From an uncultured Pseudomonadota bacterium (GTDB lineage Bacteria > Pseudomonadota > Gammaproteobacteria > Burkholderiales > Rhodocyclaceae), in NCBI GenBank assembly GCA_946479855.1, contig CAMLHL010000010.1, positions 1 through 56,106 on the forward strand: a stretch of DNA of 56,106 nucleotides, in the 5' to 3' direction. Position numbers and translations under genes: made by a program. Below the pieces are notes generated by a model. The model had not been told where the DNA came from and searched no databases. It saw nothing but the letters and a program-made list of their open reading frames with translations. Positions 32,398 through 41,952 of the stretch are shown in pieces. Numbering within the stretch: the stretch's first letter is position 1; each line of letters begins with the position of its first letter.

Positions 32398-33204
32398 CTA
32401 ACCCTCTGCATTTCTAAGCGCTAAATCACGCTCTAGAATATATTTAGCAGACCATTCAACGTTTTTCCGATTAGCCAATTTTTTGAAGATAGACTTAGGC
32501 GACTCTAGTGCATCCTCGTTCAGCGCAACTCCAAGGTATGCAGCTATTCTTTCCACAACAGCAGTCACATCGCTATCAATATCTTCATAAGTAACAAAAA
32601 GCGGAAATATCTTTGTCGTTAAAAAGAATTTTTGCCAACCATTCTCTTGTGCAACAATATGCCGGAACCACTCGTCAATCTTTGCATAGTTGTAATCAAG
32701 ATCATTTAACTTAGCCAACGCCTGCTCAGAGTGTTGAATATTTGTATGAAAAACAGACGACTCAGTTGCTTTGTACAATGAAATAGCTTGGGCGGCCAGA
32801 TCACGTCTAGTTAAATAAATATATTTGAACTGGCGAATCTCTGAACGATTGCTCAAAGCCCCACAAAATGCCTGAAATTGAAACCAACTTGTCTTCAAAC
32901 CAGAAACATGATTTGGAGTTTGCATCACTTTTAGCACATTGCCAATATATTGATCTGCAGATTCAGCGGGAGCTCGCTCAAGAATTTTTGGCATAAACTC
33001 TCTAGGCAAAAATTCACCTGGGGTACCGAGCAAGCGTGTATTTTTTATAACATCGCAAAGATGGCTACTTCCAGAGCGAGGTGTCATTGCAATTATGTAT
33101 TTTTTTGTAGGCTCAGGCAGAGCTTTTACATGGCTCAAAAGCTCCTTATTAATCTTTTGCTCAGCAAAAATTTTTGCGATTTCGTTCATTGCCTTATTTT
33201 CCAT
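32398..33204 (-). CDS. Stf0-type PAPS-dependent sulfotransferase
   Basis: A 268-residue soluble protein with sulfotransferase signatures: the 5'-phosphosulfate-binding loop IIAMTPRSGSSHLCDVI (about residue 36), then a PGEF element, and the 3'-phosphate-binding segment YLTRRDLAAQAISLYKATE (about residue 128). The order resembles Stf0, which sulfates trehalose in mycobacteria. The acceptor here is probably a capsule sugar, since PAPS synthesis (cysD, cysNC) and PAP removal (cysQ) genes are a few kilobases away in the same locus. The gene is AT-rich, as are its neighbours. The start could be ATG 33204 or the second Met four codons later. Confidence 0.85.
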   Translation of the reverse strand: MENKAMNEIAKIFAEQKINKELLSHVKALPEPTKKYIIAMTPRSGSSHLCDVIKNTRLLGTPGEFLPREFMPKILERAPAESADQYIGNVLKVMQTPNHVSGLKTSWFQFQAFCGALSNRSEIRQFKYIYLTRRDLAAQAISLYKATESSVFHTNIQHSEQALAKLNDLDYNYAKIDEWFRHIVAQENGWQKFFLTTKIFPLFVTYEDIDSDVTAVVERIAAYLGVALNEDALESPKSIFKKLANRKNVEWSAKYILERDLALRNAEG

Positions 33205-33248
33205 ATATCAAATTAACGTTTTTCTATTAACACTTAAAAATAAAGAGT

Positions 33249-33986
33249 TTACACTTTTAAAAAATCAGGCAAATTTATTTTTGAAGGAACATATATAGGC
33301 GTTCCTTTTTTTCTTAATCCGTTAACAAAATCAACAAAAGATAAAATATCGTCAACACGCGCCCCCTTAAGATCCCATGGCGCAAACTCCCACCACTTAG
33401 ACTTAAGTAGCGCTTCGACTATATTTTCTGAAAAGCGATACTTGACCACTCTGGCTGGTGATCCGGCCACAACGGCATAGGGTGGTACATTTTTAGTAAC
33501 GACAGACATGGCTGCTACAACCGCTCCATCACCAATCTGCACGCCAGGGAGAATGAATGCACCGTGGCCTATCCAGACATCATTGCCTATCGTTGTCAGC
33601 TTCGCTGTTACAGGTGGCGTCTTTCGTGGAAAATCTTTGTTTGGGGAGAGTTCGATGCCTTCGGGCAACGGTTGGTCAAGAACATCCTTATAAGGCCAGT
33701 AGAAAAATGGTGATGTGCTGAACCAATGCATCGGATGTGGATGGCGACCGATCTGCACTTGTTCACCAAATGAACAGTAACGGCCTATACGACAACCGAA
33801 GTAAAAGCCATTAACGGCATAGCTAAAAGCACCAAGGTGTAGGGAATGCTGCACATTCATCCACTTGAAGCTGCATGGCGGTTCAAAAACCACATCGTCG
33901 GGCAGGACTGCTCCAGGTTTTAAATGCGTGGATACGCCCACATCAAGTAGTTTATCCAGTAATTCCTGTGTCAATTTAATTGGCAT
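33249..33986 (-). CDS. CatB-related left-handed beta-helix O-acetyltransferase
   Basis: A 245-residue hexapeptide-repeat acyltransferase. Its repeats are visible as [17 protein letters not shown], then [53 protein letters not shown], interrupted by a loop ([18 protein letters not shown]) that contains the likely catalytic His, as in xenobiotic acetyltransferases. Trimeric enzymes of this group use acetyl-CoA to acetylate sugars or antibiotics; in a capsule locus O-acetylation of the glycan is the natural reading. It shares the AT-rich block with the sulfotransferase. Confidence 0.86.
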   Translation of the reverse strand: MPIKLTQELLDKLLDVGVSTHLKPGAVLPDDVVFEPPCSFKWMNVQHSLHLGAFSYAVNGFYFGCRIGRYCSFGEQVQIGRHPHPMHWFSTSPFFYWPYKDVLDQPLPEGIELSPNKDFPRKTPPVTAKLTTIGNDVWIGHGAFILPGVQIGDGAVVAAMSVVTKNVPPYAVVAGSPARVVKYRFSENIVEALLKSKWWEFAPWDLKGARVDDILSFVDFVNGLRKKGTPIYVPSKINLPDFLKV

Positions 33987-34014
33987 ATATTCAAATCATC
34001 CAGAGCTTCAGAGA

Positions 34015-37000
34015 TCAATAATTCAATGATTCCGGTTCCTCAGTGGCAACATGGGTAGAAGCCACACCAGTGAAATCAGGTTCCATTTTCTCAAGCGCCT
34101 CTATGAGATTCGGGAGTATCACCGCCGGGTCCCGGGCAAAAGGAATGACCGTGCCGATGCCTTTTTCGCGGATGCGTTCGGCAGGGGCTCCGATATCGAA
34201 TGCAACGGGGTAGAGACCGTGGCGCCAAGCCTCAGAAAGCGTGTAGCTGAAAGTCTCTGGCCAAATGCTGATAAACAAAGCGCTAGTGCAACCTGTCTCC
34301 TCGATAATTCGCGACAGATCTGCTCGATGGTAAGCACCGGTGATTTCGACATTGTCAAAATCCGCAAACTCTTCGTCACAACTGGTGTAGCCAATCACCA
34401 CAAATTTAATCGGAAGCGCATGGCGGTCAGCATAGCGCGCACATGCCAGCAATACTTCGGCACCTTTATGCGGCCCGATAGCTCCCAGAACCGCCACTTT
34501 GTGAGGGAGTACGCCATCCCAGGTGCGCTGCTTGAAATTAAACGGAGGCTCCGGGTGGTCTAATGCCTCGACAAGCTGATCCGGGAAATATCGGGAAATC
34601 CGTTCACTCGCATCCTTGCTGGGAGCCACCACGCGACGGGCTTTCTGAAGTTGTATCTTATGGAAGCCACGCCATGACGCTACGGTGCCACCGACCTCAT
34701 TCATCCGTTCATCGGCATCGTGATCCAGTGCTCCGTTTTGTACACACCGCTGGCAGGCAGCCACATCCGGCTGACCGCAGTACATGCCTGAGTCATCGAG
34801 CAGGTTTATCCGCGGGCAAACGAGGTAGAAGTCGTGAATCATCACTTCGTAGGGCACAGCCAAGCGCTCGGGAAGTGTCCAGATATCCGGCTGAAAACCG
34901 AGTGTGTGGTGGAAGTGAACGTATTCGATATGCAGTTCCCTCAAATGCTCCGCCAGGATGTCCGCGCTAGTTGCATGCGGGTACTCGGTTGTAAGTACCT
35001 TCTCATGAGGAGCAATGGCTGGGCTTAGTTCTAACCTGCCAGCAGGAGTGGACCGTAGGATAAGTACTTTTTTGTCGGTCTTGGCGTGGATTTGGCAAAG
35101 ATCACGAATAGCCTTTTCCGTACCGCCACCCAAGCCATGGGTGACAAAAAGGATGTAGCTAGAAGACAGCTGTTTCAGTAGCGCAACGTTGATTTTTCCA
35201 CGCGGTGCCGCTAGCGGGTCGGTACGCAAAAACTGCTGGACGCGCTGCGGGTAATCGGGATAGAGGGCATTGAGTTTGGCCAGATTCTCCTGAATACGTG
35301 GCGCCTTTTCGGTATCGAAAGAAACAGAGCCGTGGTGTTCGACAAAAATATCGCAGGCAGCCACGTTTCGCCACCCCATGGCATTGGCGCGGAGGCAGAA
35401 ATCGTTTTCTTCACCGTACCCCTTGGCCCAGCGCTCTTCATCAAACAGACCAACCTCCGCCAGGGTTTCGCGGCGGATGTACATGCAGAACCCGACTGCA
35501 GTAGGCACGTCGACCACGACACCGGGATTTCGCTCGGCACAGAGCGTATCGAGTTCATCGACAGAGAGTCCGAGCGCCATATCGTTGTCTACACAGGTAC
35601 GCGGCAGGCTGAAGATCGTAGCGCGGTTGGAAAACGGTGTGACCGTACCGATATTGCTTTTCGAGTAAGCCGCACGCCTCATGCGGGCCAGCCAGCCCTG
35701 CGGGACAACGGTATCGGAATTCAGCAACACCACGTCGCGATTTTTATGGAGTTTCATACCGCGATTGACTGTGGCGACAAATCCCAGATTCTTTTCGTTT
35801 TCCAGAAGAGTGAATCCACTACCCTTCGCCGCCAGTTTCCTGAGTTCCGCATTCAGTTTTTGGTCCGGACCATGGTCGTTGATGACGACTATCTCCATCG
35901 ACACGCTGTCGTCGTTATTTGATCTGACTGCACTCTGGATGCAATCCAAAGTTTCCGTGTACCCTTTATAGACTGGGATAATTACATCAATCGGAACAGC
36001 TTCAGATTGAGCATTTTGTGTATGCGGATGATTATTTTCTTGTCTGTTCAGTAGAATCGGCTGCTCGAAAGAACCTGCGCGCAGATTCTGGATTAACTGT
36101 GGCAAAACCTGCGTGCGAAATGCCTTCGCCACTGCATTGATAGGGTCACCCTGTTTCTTGCGATCTATCTCTTCAACAAAATTGAGTTGCGCGCCTAATT
36201 CCTCTACATAGGTAAGCAATTGATGGCGGCTGATTGCTGTTTTTGAGGAATCGAGTAGGTTATCCGCACTACCCGGAACACATAATCGAACAGTATTGAG
36301 ATTTTTATCCCAACGAGTATCAGACGGAAGTTGCACGCGAAAACCAAGCAAAGCCTCCGTTTTCTCTCCAAATAGAGATGATTCAACATCAGCTCTGGCT
36401 AGATTAGTTACTAGATTCCGCTTAACGCACTTGTCATTTACCCAAAGGTCGAATCGGACCGGAGTACTCTTAGCGTGAAGATTTGCCAGCCAACCGCTTA
36501 CCTGCACATTGTCAAAAACATCAATATGGCCTTGGATCTTGGCTGAAAACTGTTCTAGGCCGCCTCGCAAATAAAGTTCGCTACCACGCGGTCTTACCTT
36601 AACACTGTGAGTCATTCCGTCATGCCAGCGGCCGGGAATTGAAAATATAAACCCACACTTTGCGGTTGGAACCCCCGCTTTTCGTAGATCAGGACGCGGC
36701 AGATTGGCCTTGGTGGTTCCTGCGATCTGGTCATCGATCACAATCTCAAGCTCTCCATCGGAACTGGTATCAGCAAAAACAGCCCACCCGGAGACGTCAA
36801 ATCCTGTTACTGCATCCACGGTTCCCCAGCCACTATTTGGGTGCAATTCCAATGGCGTAGTTGTAGACGCAATCGCTCCTTTTTCCCGAACGGTAAGTTT
36901 TTGGCCATATAGCTTGGGTACGAAGGGGGTGAGATCAAATCTGAACCCGCATCGGTAACCAACAGGCTGTGCCACGGCAATATCCTGGCGCAAGATATCC

Positions 37001-37197
37001 GCACTTGTGCTTCCGACGACTACTCCGTCCAATAATATCTCGAGCTCGGCAGCTTTTTTCGGATCAGCCTTGCTCAGTGCCCAACCGAACGCCACATTTC
37101 GGGAAACACCTTCTAAGCCAACTCTAAATCCAACACCGCTCTTGAGTTGTGTCGATTTCAACAAAGATTTCATCGTATTGGTAGCACTCTTGATCAT
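34015..37197 (-). CDS. Giant glycosyltransferase: three beta-repeats plus GT2 plus GT4
   Basis: A 1,060-residue multidomain protein. Residues ~10-330 hold three related ~100-residue units, each with a pattern like VSGWA..., LEI.ID and R.DL...G..FRF, likely beta-sandwich modules. Residues ~400-650 are a GT2 domain: DVIIPVYKGYTETLDCIQS, IVVINDHGPD, VVLLNSDTVVPQGW and GYGEENDFCLRANAMGW. Residues ~680-1,040 are a GT-B (family 4) domain: ILFVTHGLGGGTEKAIRDL, YEVMIHDFYLVCPRI, VAVLGAIGPHKGAEVL and SIWPETFSYTLSEAWRHG. One chain could thus add two sugars. No clear ribosome site precedes ATG 37197; ATG 37173 is an alternative. Confidence 0.9.
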   Translation of the reverse strand: MIKSATNTMKSLLKSTQLKSGVGFRVGLEGVSRNVAFGWALSKADPKKAAELEILLDGVVVGSTSADILRQDIAVAQPVGYRCGFRFDLTPFVPKLYGQKLTVREKGAIASTTTPLELHPNSGWGTVDAVTGFDVSGWAVFADTSSDGELEIVIDDQIAGTTKANLPRPDLRKAGVPTAKCGFIFSIPGRWHDGMTHSVKVRPRGSELYLRGGLEQFSAKIQGHIDVFDNVQVSGWLANLHAKSTPVRFDLWVNDKCVKRNLVTNLARADVESSLFGEKTEALLGFRVQLPSDTRWDKNLNTVRLCVPGSADNLLDSSKTAISRHQLLTYVEELGAQLNFVEEIDRKKQGDPINAVAKAFRTQVLPQLIQNLRAGSFEQPILLNRQENNHPHTQNAQSEAVPIDVIIPVYKGYTETLDCIQSAVRSNNDDSVSMEIVVINDHGPDQKLNAELRKLAAKGSGFTLLENEKNLGFVATVNRGMKLHKNRDVVLLNSDTVVPQGWLARMRRAAYSKSNIGTVTPFSNRATIFSLPRTCVDNDMALGLSVDELDTLCAERNPGVVVDVPTAVGFCMYIRRETLAEVGLFDEERWAKGYGEENDFCLRANAMGWRNVAACDIFVEHHGSVSFDTEKAPRIQENLAKLNALYPDYPQRVQQFLRTDPLAAPRGKINVALLKQLSSSYILFVTHGLGGGTEKAIRDLCQIHAKTDKKVLILRSTPAGRLELSPAIAPHEKVLTTEYPHATSADILAEHLRELHIEYVHFHHTLGFQPDIWTLPERLAVPYEVMIHDFYLVCPRINLLDDSGMYCGQPDVAACQRCVQNGALDHDADERMNEVGGTVASWRGFHKIQLQKARRVVAPSKDASERISRYFPDQLVEALDHPEPPFNFKQRTWDGVLPHKVAVLGAIGPHKGAEVLLACARYADRHALPIKFVVIGYTSCDEEFADFDNVEITGAYHRADLSRIIEETGCTSALFISIWPETFSYTLSEAWRHGLYPVAFDIGAPAERIREKGIGTVIPFARDPAVILPNLIEALEKMEPDFTGVASTHVATEEPESLNY

Positions 37198-37208
37198 TTA
37201 TATTTTCT

Positions 37209-38969
37209 TCACTTCAGGCCAAAAGCCACTCTGGCGACAAAGGCAATCTGGTAAAAAATCTGTGTCAGCGCACGCGTAACTTCGTAATTCTTTGTTTCAA
37301 GGCGCGGAAGTACCATGATTTCATCGCCTGACTCAATCTGCGTCGAGCTATCGGCAAGCAAGGTGGCGCCATTTTGTCTCATCAAAATTATTTTTGAAGT
37401 GTCGGCTCCCTGTGTAAAACCGCCAGCCTGATCTATGTAGTACTGTGCATCTGAACCAGGCTTCCAGGCAATTGCAGCGGGGAAGAGGACTTCACCATGG
37501 ACCATGGACAAGGATGTTCGCTGGGGTATCACGATAACATCGCCATCTTCCAACAATGTAGAGGCACGCTGACTGTTGTTTAGCACAACCTGTCCTTTCG
37601 GTTGCACTTGCTTTCCTCGATCAATAAATCGCAGGATCAGAGAGGCTTCAGTGTTGCGTAAACTAGCCTCTTCGGAGGTTTTTGAACGGGCCGAGAGCAC
37701 CGATTCCTCTAGTTTCTGCAGCGCAAGCGTCAGCATGTCTTTCTGCCGCTCCATTACCGAACGACGAACAAGATAGATGGCATCCATTCGTGACATGGCA
37801 TTCGGCTTAACCGTAGCCAATACATCGTTTAGGGTCGCGCCATAAGGCAGGATCATGGCGTGACTGCCAGAATGGGCGCCATCAATCCGAACCTGAATGG
37901 TTCCAGGATAGCGGTCTGTATACACAGAAACGACATCGCCATCATTTACGAGCACATTTTCAATTTCATTGATCGGGTAATACTCGGATCGCCTTTCACT
38001 GCCCTGCTTTCTGACTATACTGACATGCGATGCACCCGGTTTAACCTTTGCCATGCCAAGCGCATATTTCAGCGAGACATTAGATTGGCCGAATTCGAAA
38101 TCCATTTCGTTCAGGACATCGCCTGAAACGCTAAACCTGTGAGATCGCGAGCCAACAACAATTACGTCGCCATCCTGGAATTGAACAAGATCCAAGGTTC
38201 CTTCCTGAAGAAATTTATAAAGGTTGATGTGCTTCCTAATCTGATTACCACGCTTGACCAGAATATCAATATAGGATCCGCGATCCTGGTCGACGCCACC
38301 TGCCTTGTCCAGAAACGAAATCGCCGAATCGGAAGCAACGCCGGCGTAAAGGCCAGGTTTGCTGACATAACCTGTGACAAATACCTTGACCGGTTGAGAA
38401 ACGTCCAGCGCCGCGTAAACCCAGGTCCCGCTACGGAAGATTTTTCTTACTCCGGCTTCAACGACTCGGTTTAGTTCGCCGTTAGGAACCCCGGCCACCA
38501 TGATCGACCCCACATTGGGCACAAAAATATTGCCTTTAGCATCTACCAAGGCGCTTCCATCAAAATTTAGAGCCCCCCACAAATGCAACTGCACGCGATC
38601 ACCAATGGCAATCTGATAATCTGGATTGAATCCTGGGTTCAAGGCAGCTCGAAATGTGCCGCCAAACAATTGATCACCAAAAATCTTGCCGGATTGCGCT
38701 TGCCCATTCACAGAAGTGTTTGCGGAAACGGGCACACTCTGGGGAGGTTGGACGGAACTGTTTGTTGGGTTTTGACCTTGACCAAGAATCTGGTTTAACA
38801 GACCTGACTGTAGGCCGTTTGATAACTGAAGGGAGAGATCCCCACCTACCCCGCCCCCAGAACTGAGAGATCCATACGGCGGAATAATTTGAGCGACTGC
38901 TTGTTGGGAGACCAGCGCTGCCAGCATTGCTAATAACGAAATCCAATTAAGGTTAATTTTATTAATCAC
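37209..38969 (-). CDS. kpsD: Outer-membrane polysaccharide export protein (KpsD/Wza class)
   Basis: From GTG 38969 the product is 586 residues with a signal peptide (INKINLNWISLLAMLAALVSQQAVAQ). GTG is chosen because GAGG lies six bases upstream and the signal peptide starts there; it overlaps kpsE by eight bases. The first domain is the poly-export domain (YQIAIGDRVQLHLWGALN...NIFVPNVGSIMVAGV), followed by several SLBB-type domains (VKVFVTGYVSKPGLYAGV; QVRIDGAHSGSHAMIL; SMVHGEVLFPAAIAW). The length and repeated SLBB units fit KpsD, which carries capsule across the outer membrane with KpsE. Confidence 0.92.
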   Translation of the reverse strand: MINKINLNWISLLAMLAALVSQQAVAQIIPPYGSLSSGGGVGGDLSLQLSNGLQSGLLNQILGQGQNPTNSSVQPPQSVPVSANTSVNGQAQSGKIFGDQLFGGTFRAALNPGFNPDYQIAIGDRVQLHLWGALNFDGSALVDAKGNIFVPNVGSIMVAGVPNGELNRVVEAGVRKIFRSGTWVYAALDVSQPVKVFVTGYVSKPGLYAGVASDSAISFLDKAGGVDQDRGSYIDILVKRGNQIRKHINLYKFLQEGTLDLVQFQDGDVIVVGSRSHRFSVSGDVLNEMDFEFGQSNVSLKYALGMAKVKPGASHVSIVRKQGSERRSEYYPINEIENVLVNDGDVVSVYTDRYPGTIQVRIDGAHSGSHAMILPYGATLNDVLATVKPNAMSRMDAIYLVRRSVMERQKDMLTLALQKLEESVLSARSKTSEEASLRNTEASLILRFIDRGKQVQPKGQVVLNNSQRASTLLEDGDVIVIPQRTSLSMVHGEVLFPAAIAWKPGSDAQYYIDQAGGFTQGADTSKIILMRQNGATLLADSSTQIESGDEIMVLPRLETKNYEVTRALTQIFYQIAFVARVAFGLK

Positions 38970-40092
38970 GGTGATCCTCAATAACAGCCATGGCAAGGCG
39001 CCCAAACCCGTAGGCCATGATCAACAAGAAAAAGGAGGCAAGCAGAGAATAGAAACGCCTTGGATATTCGGCTCGATCCGGTAGCTGCGGTGAAGCGATG
39101 ACAGCCAGACTCTTGATTTTGCGCATAGTATCTACTCGGGTTTTTTCGTATGCCGAAAGACTAATTCGGTATAAATCGCCCTGAAAATCCAATATTGCTT
39201 TTTGGTCAACATAGTCCGCAGCGTTACGATTTAGGCGCTCACCGTCCGTTGAGGAAAGTTTCTTTTTTTCAGCCTGAATCTGCTCTTTCAGAGCGGCAAT
39301 GGTGTGGCGCATAGCGATAACTTGCGGTGCAGCTTCTTGCATCATGCCCAACGCAGCCTTGAGTTCGGCCTCCTTACCAGCCAGTGCGCCTTCCAGGTTT
39401 ACCACAATCTGGTTAGTCATCCCGACTGCTGTAACAGGATCAATTTTTTTTTCCTGATAGGGAAGTAACGAATCCTTAACGGCATCCAGCCCTTTGCGAG
39501 CTCGTAATACTTCTTGTCCGGCGAAGTTCAATTGTTCTCGAGCAATCTTGTACGAAAGCTCATTGATGAAGCGTTCCGATTCCTTGAGAATCGCCTGGTT
39601 AAAACGGAGAGCAAATTCCGGAGAAAAACCTTGAGTTTTAACAATCAGAAGGCCGGTCCTGTCGTCGATGCTTAGATCCAATCGACTTTGATAGTATTCG
39701 AGTGCATATTCCCTGCTTACCCAACTGGGTAGCATATAAAACACATCCAGCCCGTGCAGAGCAAAAGCCCGGCGCAAATCCAGTTGTTTGTCTAGGGCGT
39801 CAAACATTTCGGCAGAATAAATATACTCTTTAAGATAGCGAACATCCTCCTGGCTAGCATTGCCACCAATGCCAAGCATAGGCAGCGACAAGCCCATCAC
39901 ATTGGAACCGGAATCACTGCTCTTGACCACCACCAACTTCGACTCACTAACGTAGCGGTTTTCCGCAACAACGACGAAATAGATTGCGAGTGCCAGCATC
40001 GGGGTGCCAAGAATCCATTTTGCGAACCTGGTTCCAGTCCAGTCTGTTTCCCTAATGCGCCTGACAAGGCGAAAAAATCCATTTTCTGTCAT
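38962..40092 (-). CDS. kpsE: Capsule export inner-membrane/periplasmic protein KpsE
   Basis: From ATG 40092 the product is 376 residues, close to E. coli KpsE. It has an N-terminal membrane helix (WILGTPMLALAIYFVVVA), a long periplasmic region with coiled coil (EQLNFAGQEVLRARKGLDAV... KEQIQAEKKKLSSTDGERLNR) and a C-terminal membrane helix (FYSLLASFFLLIMAYGFGRL). This is the polysaccharide co-polymerase type 3 layout. It bridges KpsMT to KpsD. It begins 16 bases after the kpsT stop and overlaps the kpsD start. Confidence 0.93.
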   Translation of the reverse strand: MTENGFFRLVRRIRETDWTGTRFAKWILGTPMLALAIYFVVVAENRYVSESKLVVVKSSDSGSNVMGLSLPMLGIGGNASQEDVRYLKEYIYSAEMFDALDKQLDLRRAFALHGLDVFYMLPSWVSREYALEYYQSRLDLSIDDRTGLLIVKTQGFSPEFALRFNQAILKESERFINELSYKIAREQLNFAGQEVLRARKGLDAVKDSLLPYQEKKIDPVTAVGMTNQIVVNLEGALAGKEAELKAALGMMQEAAPQVIAMRHTIAALKEQIQAEKKKLSSTDGERLNRNAADYVDQKAILDFQGDLYRISLSAYEKTRVDTMRKIKSLAVIASPQLPDRAEYPRRFYSLLASFFLLIMAYGFGRLAMAVIEDHRD

Positions 40093-40108
40093 AAAAATAT
40101 TGTTCAAA

Positions 40109-41179
40109 TCAATTAATTGAAAAACGAACCAGCGGTCGGATATCATCGCCACATTTGGCCATGATTGCTGCATGAGTCGGACTCGCAGGCAATTTCAGAT
40201 CAAGCTCGAAAATGAATCGTGATTGGTTCGACCAAGGCAGATGAGGGTGTAGCTCTGCCAGGACCGGTGACTTGATCGGTTTAGCAGATATCGGCTGCCA
40301 AAATCCATTTACGCTATCACAGAATACAAATTCTTTAATGGCACTATCCGGAAATAGCGCAACAATATGAAATACTGCTTGCAACCTCTTACTAGGATAA
40401 TCAAAGTGACAATCTTGAATCCGGTCTGGTCGGCAGATCAAATGCTTCCCAGCCCCCTGGATCGGCCTTAGGGTTAATTCCTGTATAACCGGATTATTTG
40501 CCGAAGGGGGCGGCCTTTTCTGATTATCTCCTAGGTAAGCCTTGATGCCTTTTTTTACATCATCAAAAACTTGAGCCCCTTCGGGAGAGAGGAGTACCAC
40601 GTAGTCGCAGAATTTATTGACGATATCCATCGAGTGGGAAACAACGATAAACCCCGCGTCGGATTGGCGTTTTTTCTCCAGCGCCTCATTGCATTTTTTT
40701 TTAAATATTGGGTCGCCGACCGCAGTTACTTCATCGATTAGGTAGTAATCGAAGTCAAATGCCATGCTCAGACCAAACGACACCCGTGATCTCATGCCAG
40801 AAGAATAGGTTTTTATGGGCATATCGAAATACTCGCCAATTTCCGCAAAGTCCTCGACAAACTGCAGAATGCGTTTGGTATCTTGTTTTCCACCATATAG
40901 ACGAGCCACGAATTTGACGTTTTCCCGAGCTGTCAAGCTGGGCTGAAAGCCACCGGCCAGACCAACCGGCCAAGATATACGTCCATCGGTAACAACTCTA
41001 CCGGTATCCGGTTTCTCGGCACCGCCGATAATATTGACGAGCGTGGTCTTGCCAACGCCATTGGGACCAAGAAAGGCCACACCACAGCCGCTTGGAATTT
41101 CGAGATCAATATCCTTGAAAACAGTATGGACCCCTGCATTGGTTTGATAAGTCTTGGTGATTTTCTCCAACCGAATCAT
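40109..41179 (-). CDS. kpsT: Capsule export ABC ATPase KpsT with C-terminal extension
   Basis: A 356-residue protein. Residues 1-~220 are a KpsT-type ATPase: Walker A GPNGVGKTTLVNII, the ABC signature YSSGMRSRVSFGLSMAFD, Walker B YYLIDEVTAVGD and switch VVSHSMD. Usual KpsT proteins end here. Residues ~225-356 form an extra domain of unknown type, with beta-like stretches (LQAVFHIVALFPDSAIKEFVFCD; SRFIFELDLKLPASPTHAAIMAKCG). By analogy with Wzt of O-antigen exporters, whose extra domain binds the glycan end, it might recognise a terminal modification such as sulfate. That is inference. The start overlaps kpsM by four bases. Confidence 0.92.
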   Translation of the reverse strand: MIRLEKITKTYQTNAGVHTVFKDIDLEIPSGCGVAFLGPNGVGKTTLVNIIGGAEKPDTGRVVTDGRISWPVGLAGGFQPSLTARENVKFVARLYGGKQDTKRILQFVEDFAEIGEYFDMPIKTYSSGMRSRVSFGLSMAFDFDYYLIDEVTAVGDPIFKKKCNEALEKKRQSDAGFIVVSHSMDIVNKFCDYVVLLSPEGAQVFDDVKKGIKAYLGDNQKRPPPSANNPVIQELTLRPIQGAGKHLICRPDRIQDCHFDYPSKRLQAVFHIVALFPDSAIKEFVFCDSVNGFWQPISAKPIKSPVLAELHPHLPWSNQSRFIFELDLKLPASPTHAAIMAKCGDDIRPLVRFSIN

Positions 41180-41952
41180 CTCAGCCTCAATCTTTGCTCT
41201 TTCAGCCGATAGAAAAACAGGCTAATAGTCATAACAATCAATGCCGAAATTGCGAGATAGCCTAGACTGGCTTCCGGTACCGAGTAACTAGGGGCCACTG
41301 ATTCCCTCGTCAAGGTAATCGCATGAAATATCGGGTTCCAAAGTAATAATGGCTTAAAGTCTGCTGGTATAACATCAATCGAGAAGAACACGCCAGATAT
41401 GAAGAAAAGAGGCCGTGTCATCAGCGGCAATACCTTGTCAGCATCAGAATAGGCGTCGGTCACCAGCATGAAGAGAATACCTACCCCGCAGGAAAACAAT
41501 GTTAGAAGGACAAAGACCGCAAGCAGCAGTGGTAAATCGGCCACGACTACCTCGCCATCGAAGAATGCTGCATAGAGCGTAAGCAATGCGGTATAAATAC
41601 CGAGATGCAGCGTCAGTTCAAGCAAGGCTCGAGCAAGCACAGTATCTATGGGGCGAATTGGTCGATAATTAAATAGCGCCGAATTAGCTTCCATTGCCTT
41701 GATGGAGCGGTTGGAAATTTCGACGAACAGAGAGTTAACCGTTACCCCATTAATCAGGAAAACTGGGAATGAAATACCTGGGTGCGCATGAGCACCCAGC
41801 GCGGTAAAGATAATAAGCAATACCGAAATAGAACCAATCGGCTCCAGCAACGCCCAAGCGTATCCCAATTGGTATTTTCCAAAACGGGTTCGAATTTCCC
41901 TGAGAAACAACGCCATTACTGAACGGCGCATAATTTTCCAGCCGCGCATCAT
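41176..41952 (-). CDS. kpsM: Capsule export ABC permease KpsM
   Basis: A 258-residue ABC-2-type permease with six hydrophobic segments. Features include the N-terminal amphipathic LFLREIRTRFGKYQLGYAWALLEP, typical of KpsM/Wzm, and late SGVFFSIDVIPADFKPLLLWNP. With KpsT it moves the lipid-linked polysaccharide across the inner membrane. GGAG lies seven bases before the ATG. The 150-base gap upstream, after the oxoamine synthase, is AT-rich and may contain a promoter, but no element is convincing. Confidence 0.94.
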   Translation of the reverse strand: MMRGWKIMRRSVMALFLREIRTRFGKYQLGYAWALLEPIGSISVLLIIFTALGAHAHPGISFPVFLINGVTVNSLFVEISNRSIKAMEANSALFNYRPIRPIDTVLARALLELTLHLGIYTALLTLYAAFFDGEVVVADLPLLLAVFVLLTLFSCGVGILFMLVTDAYSDADKVLPLMTRPLFFISGVFFSIDVIPADFKPLLLWNPIFHAITLTRESVAPSYSVPEASLGYLAISALIVMTISLFFYRLKEQRLRLR

